From Pseudomonadota bacterium (lineage in GTDB: Bacteria > Desulfobacterota > Desulfobulbia > Desulfobulbales > Desulfobulbaceae), in NCBI GenBank assembly GCA_009778235.1, contig WRKE01000187.1:1-6231 (forward strand): a DNA stretch of 6,231 nt, read 5' to 3'. The position numbers and the translations under genes were made by a program. Shown here in pieces: positions 1 through 6,103 of the stretch. The notes beneath the pieces are model-generated. The model did not search any database and was not told the DNA's origin. It saw only the letters and a program-made list of their open reading frames with translations. Position 1 is the first letter of the stretch; each line of letters begins with the position of its first letter.

Positions 1-225
1 GCGAAGGGCCGACAGCTTGCGCGCCACCGAGGCACTGGCGTTCACCGCATAGAGCGAGCCGACAAAGGCCTCCACCTGGGCAGCGGTGATAGCGGCCGGG
101 TCGGCATCTTCACCGCAGAAACGAAAAAATTCAACTATATCGAAACGGTAGCTGTCGGCGGTATGGGACGAGTACCCTTTTTCCACCAGCAACCAGCTCA
201 CGAATCGTTCGATCTGTCCGGTCAT
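1..225 (-). CDS. Tyrosine recombinase XerC/XerD-type, N-terminal 75 residues (truncated by window edge)
   Basis: Reading the complement from the ATG at 225 down to position 1 gives an uninterrupted 75-residue N-terminus starting MTGQIERFVSWLLVEKGYSS. It has the layout of the core-binding (SAM-like) domain of XerC/XerD recombinases: a first helix with the W-L-x-x-E-K-G-x-S pattern (residues 11-20), then H-T-A-D-S-Y-R-x-D (21-29), an EFFRF segment (32-36), and a K-L-S-A-L-R helix (70-75) just where XerC/XerD proteins continue into the same motif. Family members resolve chromosome dimers at dif sites by site-specific recombination. The catalytic domain (R-K-H-x-x-R-H-Y residues) lies beyond the window, so XerC, XerD or a phage-type integrase cannot be separated. 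No clear Shine-Dalgarno sequence precedes this ATG; a TTG two codons upstream (231-229) is an alternative. The gene is divergent from xseB, with 112 bp between the two starts. Confidence 0.85.
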   Translation of the reverse strand, partial: MTGQIERFVSWLLVEKGYSSHTADSYRFDIVEFFRFCGEDADPAAITAAQVEAFVGSLYAVNASASVARKLSALR

Positions 226-238
226 GGGCAAAGAGATA

Positions 239-267
239 TTGAAACCAAAGGCGAGAAAGTTTAGTAT
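239..267 (+). promoter_or_regulatory. Candidate sigma70-type promoter for xseB-ispA-dxs
   Basis: TTGAAA (239-244) matches the -35 consensus at 5 of 6 positions. TAGTAT (262-267) follows after exactly 17 bp and matches the -10 consensus at 4 of 6. TATATA (265-270) is an alternative -10 but would give a 20-bp spacer. Transcription would begin near 274, leaving a leader of about 64 nt before xseB. The -10 lies within the dyad-rich part of the intergenic region, so repressor control is possible. This is inferred from pattern only. Confidence 0.4.
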
Positions 268-278
268 ATACGATTAAC

Positions 279-300
279 TTTGCCCGAACCATTAGGCAAA
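279..300 (+). promoter_or_regulatory. Small hairpin in the predicted xseB leader
   Basis: TTTGCC (279-284) and GGCAAA (295-300) are perfect 6-bp complementary arms around a 10-nt loop. If transcription starts near 274, this hairpin sits at the very 5' end of the operon mRNA, where such structures can stabilise transcripts. The left arm can instead pair with GGGCAAAG at 226-233 in DNA. The element is short and could be chance. No U-run follows it, so it is not a terminator on the plus strand. Confidence 0.3.
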
Positions 301-337
301 TAAAATCGTTTGCAGCCTTAAAAGGCGGGGCCGTTGT

Positions 338-571
338 ATGGCGAAAAAGACCTTCGAGCAAGCGCTGGCCAGGCTGGAGCAAATCACCGCCGAACTCGAA
401 TCCCACGAGCTCAGCCTGGAAAAAAGTCTGGAAAAATTCAACGAAGGCATGGCGCTGGTCAACTTTTGCAACAGCCGGCTCGACGAGGCGAAATCGCAGG
501 TCGAATTGCTGCTGCACAAGGATGGCAATCTGGTCGGCGTGCCTTTTACCGAGGAAGACGGTGGAAATTAG
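338..571 (+). CDS. xseB: Exodeoxyribonuclease VII small subunit
   Basis: A 77-residue acidic helical protein matching the XseB family in length (usually about 60-85) and pattern: T-F-E-Q-A-L-A-R-L-E-x-I (residues 5-16), E-L-S-L-E-K-S-L-x-x-F-N-E-G (about 24-37), then a C-x-x-R-L-D-E-A-K-S-Q-V-E-L-L-L helix (about 44-59). Known role: several XseB chains bind one XseA chain to form cytoplasmic exonuclease VII, which degrades single-stranded DNA in both directions and acts in repair. The helical hairpin binds XseA; catalysis is in XseA. The ATG at 338 is preceded by AAGGCGGGG (322-330) with a 7-nt spacer. A TTG at 334 opens a different frame and is not this gene. It is first in a forward operon with ispA and dxs, and its end overlaps the ispA start by 11 bp. 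xseA, often directly upstream in other bacteria, is absent here. Confidence 0.93.
   Translation: MAKKTFEQALARLEQITAELESHELSLEKSLEKFNEGMALVNFCNSRLDEAKSQVELLLHKDGNLVGVPFTEEDGGN
551..563 (+). promoter_or_regulatory. Ribosome binding site that sets a GTG start for ispA
   Basis: GAGGA (551-555, inside GAGGAAG) lies 5 nt ahead of GTG at 561-563, all within the last codons of xseB. The in-frame ATG at 522 would add 13 residues (MAIWSACLLPRKT) that do not resemble IspA and lacks a comparable site. The 561 start gives 298 residues, close to E. coli IspA (299), and implies translational coupling to xseB. Confidence 0.8.
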
Positions 572-1457
572 AACCTATCTCGATGAGCAGCGCCATAAGA
601 TCGAGGAGCGGCTGGCCGCCCTCATGCTGGAACCCATCGGCCCCTTTGCCCAGCATATCGAGGCCATGCGCTACAGCCTCTTTGCCGGCGGCAAACGCAT
701 CCGGCCCATTTTATGCCTGGCGGGCGCGGCGGCGGTGGACAGCGGTGAGCCGACCCGGCAGCGCGCCCTGCCCGTGGCCTGTGCCCTGGAGTGCATCCAC
801 ACCTATTCCCTGATTCACGACGACCTGCCGGCCATGGATGACGACGATCTCCGCCGGGGCAAACCGACCAACCATACCATCTTCGGCGAGGCAGGGGCCA
901 TCCTCGCCGGCGACGGCCTCTTGACCTTTGCCTTTGAGCTGCTCAGCGGCGTGACCTCGGCCGCCATCCCCGATCCGACCCGCATCCGCATCATCCAGAC
1001 CATTGCCCACGCGGCCGGACCCTTGGGCATGGTCGGCGGCCAATCGCTGGACATGATGTACGAGGGCCAACAGGTGGGATACGAGGAACTGCGCCGCATT
1101 CACCGCAGCAAGACCGGGGCGCTGATCACCGCCTCGGTGGCCTGCGGCGCCATGGTCGCCGGGGCCAGCGGAGACCAGGAGGCGGCCCTGAAGACCTACG
1201 GCAATCACGTTGGCCTTGCCTTCCAGATCGTCGACGATCTGCTTGATGTCGAGGCCACCACCGCTGAACTGGGCAAGCCCGCGGGCAGCGACCTCATGGC
1301 CGACAAGGTCACCTACCCCTCGCTGTTCGGGGCGGAGACCTCGCGGACCATGGCCCGGGAAGCGGTCCAGGAGGCAATCGCCTCCCTGACCCCGTTCGAT
1401 CACCAGGCCGATCCGCTTCGCGCCCTGGCCCGCTATATCGTTGATCGCAGGAAATAG
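561..1457 (+). CDS. ispA: Farnesyl diphosphate synthase-type (2E,6E)-prenyl transferase
   Basis: With the GTG start at 561 the protein has 298 residues and all hallmarks of a short-chain trans-isoprenyl diphosphate synthase. GGKRIRP (43-49) binds isopentenyl diphosphate. The first aspartate-rich motif DDLPAMD (87-93) has the DDxxxxD form typical of bacterial type II enzymes, followed by DDDLRRGKPT. K184-T185 lie in RSKTGAL, and the second aspartate-rich motif is FQIVDDLLD (221-229), followed by GKPAGSD (238-244) and K249 in DKVTYPS. Known reaction: head-to-tail condensation of dimethylallyl and isopentenyl diphosphate to geranyl and then farnesyl diphosphate in the cytosol, feeding quinones, undecaprenyl carriers and hopanoids. 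The residue five before the first motif is tyrosine (Y82), as in E. coli IspA, which favours C15 product; geranylgeranyl diphosphate synthase activity cannot be excluded. It overlaps xseB by 11 bp and ends 6 bp before dxs. Confidence 0.93.
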   Translation: MEIRTYLDEQRHKIEERLAALMLEPIGPFAQHIEAMRYSLFAGGKRIRPILCLAGAAAVDSGEPTRQRALPVACALECIHTYSLIHDDLPAMDDDDLRRGKPTNHTIFGEAGAILAGDGLLTFAFELLSGVTSAAIPDPTRIRIIQTIAHAAGPLGMVGGQSLDMMYEGQQVGYEELRRIHRSKTGALITASVACGAMVAGASGDQEAALKTYGNHVGLAFQIVDDLLDVEATTAELGKPAGSDLMADKVTYPSLFGAETSRTMAREAVQEAIASLTPFDHQADPLRALARYIVDRRK

Positions 1458-1463
1458 AATTTC

Positions 1464-3368
1464 ATGCTTATTGTGGATTCCCTCACCGACCAGCCCAGCT
1501 CCCTGCTGGGAGCCATTGACTCGCCCTCAGATCTGCGCGGCCTCGATCTTGCGCAGATGGAACAACTCGCCCGCGAACTCCGGGAAACCATCATTGCCAC
1601 CGTGGCCGAAACCGGCGGTCACCTGGCCCCCAGCCTGGGAGTGGTCGAGCTGACCCTGGCTCTGCACTATGTTTTCGACACCCCCCGCGACCGGCTGATC
1701 TGGGACGTGGGCCACCAGGCCTATGCCCATAAGCTGATCACCGGCCGGCGGGATAAATTCCAGACCCTGCGCCGCTACAAGGGGATCAGCGGCTTTCCCA
1801 AGCGTTCGGAGAGCGAGTACGACACCGTCGAAACCGGCCACAGCTCCACCTCGGTATCGCACGGCCTCGGCATGGCCGCGGCCAAGGCCATCCACGGCGA
1901 CAAATCCAAGGTGGTGGCCGTAATCGGCGACGGCTCCATGACCGCCGGCATGGCCTTTGAGGGGCTTAATCATGCCGGCGACCTCGGCCGCGACCTGGTG
2001 GTGGTCCTCAACGACAACGAAATGTCGATTTCGGAAAACGTCGGGGCCTTATCCAGTTTTCTCAGCCGCAAAATGACCGGCAAGATGGTCCGCCGCCTGC
2101 GCGATCACATCGAGGAGAGGCTGATGGCGCTCTCCTCGGTGGGCGAGAACATCCTCTCGGTGCTGCGCAAAAGCGAGGAAAGCATCAAGGGCTTCTTCAC
2201 CCCGGGCATGCTGTTCGAGGCCCTGAAATTCAAATATGTCGGCCCGATCCCCGGCCACGAACTCGGCGATTTGATCACCACCCTGGAAAATGTCCGCGAT
2301 CATAACCACGGTCCGGTGCTGGTGCATGTGATCACCACCAAGGGCAAGGGCTACACCCCCGCCGAAACCCGCCCCGGCGACTACCACGGCATCGGCACCT
2401 TTGACGTGGCCACCGGTCAACCCAGGAAGAATCCCAACGCCCCGGTTTCCTACACCAAGGTCTTCGGCGACACCCTGTGCCGCCTGGCCCGGCAGGATCA
2501 ACGGCTGGTGGCGATCACCGCCGCCATGCCCGGCGGCACCGGCATGCTGCCGTTCGCCGCCGAATTCCCCGACCGCTTTTTCGATGTCGGCATTGCCGAG
2601 CAGCACGCGGTCTCCTTTGCCGCGGGCCTGGCTCTGGAAGGGATGCGGCCGGTGTTCGCCGTCTATTCCTCGTTCATGCAGCGGGCCATGGACCAACTGA
2701 TCCACGACGTCTGCCTGCCCAACCTGCCGGTCACCATCGCCCTGGATCGCAGCGGCGTGGTCGGGGACGACGGGCCGACCCACCACGGCGTCTTCGACCT
2801 TTCCTTTCTCCGCTTTATCCCCAACCTGACGATCATGTCACCCAAGGATGAAAACGAGCTGCAACACATGCTGTTCACCGCCCTGCACCACCAGGGCCCG
2901 GTGGTGATCCGCTACCCCCGGGGCAGCGGCGAGGGTGTTCCTTTGGACGATTCCTTCAACCGGCTGGAGATCGGCAAGGCCGAACTGCTCAGGGAAGGAA
3001 AGGATCTGCTCCTGCTGCCGGTGGGCAACCGGGTCTTTGCCGCCCTGGCCGCGGCCCAGCAACTGGCGGCATCGGGCATCGACGCCGCGGTCATCAACCC
3101 CCGCTTCATCCGTCCCCTGGACAGCGAACTCATCGCCACCTGGGCGGCAAAAACCGGCCGGGTCATCACCATCGAGGACAACAGCATCCTGGGCGGCTTC
3201 GGCAGCGGGGTGTTACAGCTTCTAAACGAACGCGGCCTCCATCCGCCGGTCACTATCCTCGGCCACCCCGATCATTTTGTCGAACACGGCCCCCAGGCCG
3301 TGCTCTGGGCCAATGCCGGCATCGATGCCGACGGCATCGTCCGGGCCGCCCAAACCCTGCTCAATTAA
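1464..3368 (+). CDS. dxs: 1-deoxy-D-xylulose-5-phosphate synthase
   Basis: A 634-residue thiamine-diphosphate enzyme, close to E. coli Dxs (about 620). H53 in ETGGH and H84 in DVGHQAYAHK match active-site histidines near the start. The ThDP/Mg motif begins G155-D156-G157-S and ends at N183-D184-N185. The transketolase-like pyrimidine-binding domain begins near 328, with the catalytic glutamate E379 in VGIAEQHA. D428-R429 and D436/H440 in GDDGPTHHG correspond to substrate-binding residues; R486 is in YPRG. The C-terminal transketolase domain covers roughly 500-634, with EDN (571-573) and GGFGSG (577-582). Known reaction: pyruvate plus glyceraldehyde 3-phosphate to DXP and CO2, first step of the MEP isoprenoid pathway and precursor of thiamine and pyridoxal in many bacteria. 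AGGA at 1449-1452 lies 11 nt before the ATG, slightly long but usable. The 6-bp gap after ispA supports co-transcription. All motifs appear intact. Confidence 0.97.
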   Translation: MLIVDSLTDQPSSLLGAIDSPSDLRGLDLAQMEQLARELRETIIATVAETGGHLAPSLGVVELTLALHYVFDTPRDRLIWDVGHQAYAHKLITGRRDKFQTLRRYKGISGFPKRSESEYDTVETGHSSTSVSHGLGMAAAKAIHGDKSKVVAVIGDGSMTAGMAFEGLNHAGDLGRDLVVVLNDNEMSISENVGALSSFLSRKMTGKMVRRLRDHIEERLMALSSVGENILSVLRKSEESIKGFFTPGMLFEALKFKYVGPIPGHELGDLITTLENVRDHNHGPVLVHVITTKGKGYTPAETRPGDYHGIGTFDVATGQPRKNPNAPVSYTKVFGDTLCRLARQDQRLVAITAAMPGGTGMLPFAAEFPDRFFDVGIAEQHAVSFAAGLALEGMRPVFAVYSSFMQRAMDQLIHDVCLPNLPVTIALDRSGVVGDDGPTHHGVFDLSFLRFIPNLTIMSPKDENELQHMLFTALHHQGPVVIRYPRGSGEGVPLDDSFNRLEIGKAELLREGKDLLLLPVGNRVFAALAAAQQLAASGIDAAVINPRFIRPLDSELIATWAAKTGRVITIEDNSILGGFGSGVLQLLNERGLHPPVTILGHPDHFVEHGPQAVLWANAGIDADGIVRAAQTLLN

Positions 3369-3403
3369 AATTTTTCCATGCAACAAACAGAGCGAAAAAC
3401 TCC
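3369..3403 (+). promoter_or_regulatory. Short dxs to R-M gene spacer with an 11-codon upstream reading frame
   Basis: This 35-bp AT-rich spacer has no terminator hairpin, so readthrough from dxs is plausible. TAAAAT (3366-3371) resembles a -10 box, but GGGCCG at the -35 spacing does not fit. No good Shine-Dalgarno precedes the ATG at 3404. An ATG at 3378 opens an 11-codon frame (MQQTERKTPCL) that ends with TGA at 3411-3413, overlapping the R-M start. This geometry could couple or dampen translation of the next gene, but it may be chance. Confidence 0.3.
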
Positions 3404-6103
3404 ATGCCTCTGAGTTGGGACGCCATCCAGGCCAACGCCGTCAAATTTTCCGCACGGTGGCAGGACGCGCATAGCGAGGAAGCTGAAGGGCAAGCCTTTA
3501 CCTTGGATTTTTTCCGCGTCTTTGGCTTGGACGATCCGGCCAGTACCGGGGCCTTTGAGCACAAGGTTCCGCTGGATGACGGGCGCACCGGCTACATTGA
3601 CTACCTGTGGAAAAAACGCATCGCCATTGAAATGAAGTCCTTGGGCAAGGATTTGAACAAGGCGTATGCCCAGTTGAAGGAATATGTCTTCCACCTGCCG
3701 GACGATGAAATGCCGGATCTGCTCATGGTGTGCGACTTTGCCACCATGGTGCTGCACAGCCGCACCACCGGCAAAAAAGTTTCCTTCAAAACAAGGGAAT
3801 TACGTAAGCATATCAAGCGATTCGCCGATATTGCCGGATATGAGACCACGCGGGTCTATGAAAGCCAGGTTGAAGTCAACGTCCAGGCCGCCGAAAAAAT
3901 GGCGCAACTCCATGATGCCCTGAAAACGCACGGCTATGAAGGGCACAATCTGGAAGTGTACCTTGTGCGTTTGCTGTTCTGCATGTTTGCCGAGAATACC
4001 GGCATATTCCCGCAGGACGCTTTTCTGAATTATGTGGAAAATTCCAGGGAGAACGGCAGCGACCTGTCCGAACGCATCGGCAGGCTCTTTGAAGTCCTGA
4101 ACATGCCGGATGCAACGCGGGCCAAACGCACCCTGCTTTCCGCCGATTTGAAGCGGTTCCGCTACATCAACGGCGGGTTGTTCGACGACCTGCTGCCTTC
4201 CGCTGATTTTGACGCGAACATGCGCCGCATCCTGATAGATTGCTGCAAGTTCGACTGGAGCAAAATTTCTCCCGCCATTTTCGGAGCCATGTTCCAGGGG
4301 GTCATGGACAAGGGGAAACGGCGGGAGCTTGGGGCGCATTACACCAGCGAGGAAAATATTCTCAAGCTCATCAACCCGCTGTTCATGGACGATCTGTGGC
4401 GGGAATTCGAGCAGGTGAAAATCAATCCCGTCCAGCTTGACCTTTTTCACGACAAAATCGGCCGGTTGCATTTTCTTGATCCAGCCTGCGGCTGCGGCAA
4501 TTTCCTGCTCGTGGCTTATCGGGAATTGCGCCTGCTGGAGCTTGAGATTTTGAAAATGAAGGTGAATACCGGCCAGAAATTTCTGGATTTATCCCCTTTG
4601 CTCAAGGTCGGCGTGGAGCAGTTTTACGGTATCGAGCTGGAGGATTTTCCCTGTCAGATCGCTCAGGCGGGCATGTGGCTCATGGATCACATGATGAACC
4701 TGCGGGCCGCCGATCAGTTCGGCCTGTATTTCGCGCGGCTTCCGCTTACGGCATCCGCGCATATCGTCCACGGCAACGCGCTGAGGATGGATTGGGAAAC
4801 GGTCGTGCCCAAAGAGGAGTTGAGCTATATTTTGGGTAATCCGCCGTTTGCTGGCGCGAGAATGATGTCAGAGACACAAAAAAAGGATATGGGCCTTGTA
4901 TTCGGCGAGCTGCATGGTCTCGGCAACTTAGATTATGTGACGGCATGGTATAAAAAAGCCGCTGGCATGATGGCCGGCACAGAGATTCAAACAGCGTTTG
5001 TTTCCACAAATTCTGTTTCCCAAGGGGAACAGGTAGCTATTGTATGGAAACATTTGCTTCATGAATATGATATAAAAATTGGCTTTGCCTATCGCACATT
5101 CAAATGGGGGAATGAGGCGCGTGGCAAGGCGGCTGTGCATTGCGTCATAATCGGCCTCAGCAAGGAACAAGACCGGCAAAAAGTAATCTATGACAGTGAC
5201 GACGCTCAAATTATCGCGAAAAATATAAATGGCTATCTTGTTGATGCGGCAAATGTTTTTATTGAAAGCCGGAGCAAGCCCCTTTGCGGTGTCCCGGAGA
5301 TAGGAATAGGCAACCAACCGATAGATTGTGGTAATTATCTGTTCAATGAAGAGGAAAAAGCTGCATTTTTGCGCAAAGAGCCTCAAGCGAAAAAGTGGTT
5401 TCGCCCGTGGCTCGGTTCGGATGAGTTTATCAACGGGTATCGCCGCTGGTGTTTATGGCTTGGCGCCTGCTCCCCTTCGGAACTTCGGCAGATGCCGGAA
5501 TCCATGAGGCGAGTTGATGCTGTGCGCTTATTTCGACTCAGCAGCAAAAGAGCACAGACGCGCAAACTTGCTGAAACTCCACGGAATTTTCAGACGGAAA
5601 ATATGCCCGCGTCAAATTATATTGTTGTGCCAGAAGTCTCATCAGAAAGGCGTGCATACATACCGATAGGATTTATGGGGCCAGACGTATTATGCAGCAA
5701 CCTTGTAAAAATTATTCCCAACGCCACATTGTACCACTTCGGCATTTTGACCTCATCCGTTCATAACGCCTGGACCAGGGCGGTATGCGGCAGGCTTAAA
5801 AGCGATTATCGCTATTCCAAGGATATTGTGTACAACAACTTCCCCTGGCCGGAAGCGGCTGACGAGCAAAAGACGGTCATTGAGAAATTGGCGCAGGCCG
5901 TTCTTGACGCGCGGGAGTTGTTTCCCAACAGTTCCCTGGCTGATCTGTATGACCCCTTGACCATGCCGGCGGAACTGCTGAAAACGCATAAGGCGCTGGA
6001 TGCGGCAGTGATAAAACTTTATGGCTACCCCGCAAATATGACGGAAGCGAGTTATGTCGCCGCGTTGATGGAGCGGTATCAGGAGCTTGTTGCCAAACAG
6101 TGA
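3404..6103 (+). CDS. MmeI-family Type IIG/IIL restriction-modification enzyme (fused endonuclease and adenine DNA methyltransferase)
   Basis: The 899-residue length is close to MmeI (about 919), and the domain order matches that family. The N-terminal nuclease domain (about 1-160) carries D66-X9-E76-M-K78, the same spacing as the D-X9-E-X-K site of MmeI, plus Q90-x3-Y94. A helical linker (about 165-245) follows. The gamma-type methyltransferase domain shows motif X GAHYTSEEN (310-318), SAM-binding motif I LDPACGCGNF (358-367), motif II YGIELED (408-414) and catalytic motif IV NPPF (479-482). The target-recognition part (about 610-810) has family blocks FRPWLGSDEFINGYRRWCLWL (split 666-686), SKRAQTRKLA (714-723) and SDYRYSKDIVYNNFPWP (800-816); a helical C-terminus ends the protein. 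Known family behaviour: one chain methylates adenine on one strand of an asymmetric site and cuts at a fixed distance, defending against phage. The MPLSW start suits the family. Recognition sequence is unknown; methyltransferase-only activity remains possible. Confidence 0.9.
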   Translation: MPLSWDAIQANAVKFSARWQDAHSEEAEGQAFTLDFFRVFGLDDPASTGAFEHKVPLDDGRTGYIDYLWKKRIAIEMKSLGKDLNKAYAQLKEYVFHLPDDEMPDLLMVCDFATMVLHSRTTGKKVSFKTRELRKHIKRFADIAGYETTRVYESQVEVNVQAAEKMAQLHDALKTHGYEGHNLEVYLVRLLFCMFAENTGIFPQDAFLNYVENSRENGSDLSERIGRLFEVLNMPDATRAKRTLLSADLKRFRYINGGLFDDLLPSADFDANMRRILIDCCKFDWSKISPAIFGAMFQGVMDKGKRRELGAHYTSEENILKLINPLFMDDLWREFEQVKINPVQLDLFHDKIGRLHFLDPACGCGNFLLVAYRELRLLELEILKMKVNTGQKFLDLSPLLKVGVEQFYGIELEDFPCQIAQAGMWLMDHMMNLRAADQFGLYFARLPLTASAHIVHGNALRMDWETVVPKEELSYILGNPPFAGARMMSETQKKDMGLVFGELHGLGNLDYVTAWYKKAAGMMAGTEIQTAFVSTNSVSQGEQVAIVWKHLLHEYDIKIGFAYRTFKWGNEARGKAAVHCVIIGLSKEQDRQKVIYDSDDAQIIAKNINGYLVDAANVFIESRSKPLCGVPEIGIGNQPIDCGNYLFNEEEKAAFLRKEPQAKKWFRPWLGSDEFINGYRRWCLWLGACSPSELRQMPESMRRVDAVRLFRLSSKRAQTRKLAETPRNFQTENMPASNYIVVPEVSSERRAYIPIGFMGPDVLCSNLVKIIPNATLYHFGILTSSVHNAWTRAVCGRLKSDYRYSKDIVYNNFPWPEAADEQKTVIEKLAQAVLDARELFPNSSLADLYDPLTMPAELLKTHKALDAAVIKLYGYPANMTEASYVAALMERYQELVAKQ

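Larger units (their letters stand above)
226..337. promoter_or_regulatory. Divergent intergenic regulatory region between the Xer-type gene and xseB
   Basis: This 112-bp AT-rich stretch separates two divergent genes and should hold both promoters. It contains several symmetric elements: an 8-bp inverted pair GGGCAAAG (226-233) and CTTTGCCC (278-285); a pair AAAGTT (256-261) and AACTTT (276-281) flanking the palindrome GTATATAC (264-271); TTTGCC (279-284) with GGCAAA (295-300); and GCCTT-AA-AAGGC (315-326), which overlaps the xseB ribosome site. On the minus strand TATACT (268-263) resembles a -10 box for the Xer-type gene but lacks a convincing -35. Which of these elements bind a protein or form RNA structure cannot be told from the sequence. 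Confidence 0.6.

Noticed and set aside
131..517. Minus-strand open frame of 128 codons across the start of xseB
   Set aside because: It overlaps xseB and the start of the Xer-type gene in another frame, and its product has no family pattern. The correct minus-strand gene uses the ATG at 225.
522..560. Upstream ATG for ispA at 522
   Set aside because: The extra 13 residues are unlike IspA N-termini and there is no ribosome site. GTG at 561 has GAGGA 5 nt upstream and gives the family length.
711..1403. Long minus-strand frame inside ispA (230 codons)
   Set aside because: Antisense to a clear ispA; Gly/Ala/Arg-rich, low-complexity product typical of shadow frames in GC-rich genes.
2049..2786. 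Long minus-strand frame inside dxs (245 codons)
   Set aside because: Antisense shadow of a well-supported dxs; no recognisable motif.
3366..3371. TAAAAT as a promoter -10 for the R-M gene
   Set aside because: The 17-bp upstream hexamer is GGGCCG, which does not fit a -35; AT-richness around a TAA stop explains the match.
3800..4471. Minus-strand frame of 223 codons inside the R-M gene
   Set aside because: It lies opposite the helical linker and motif X coding region, and no independent motif is visible.
3404..6103. Reading the large gene as a BREX PglX or DISARM methyltransferase
   Set aside because: The N-terminal D-X9-E-X-K nuclease site, about 900-residue length and MmeI-type C-terminal blocks fit Type IIL better, and no BREX or DISARM partner gene is in view.
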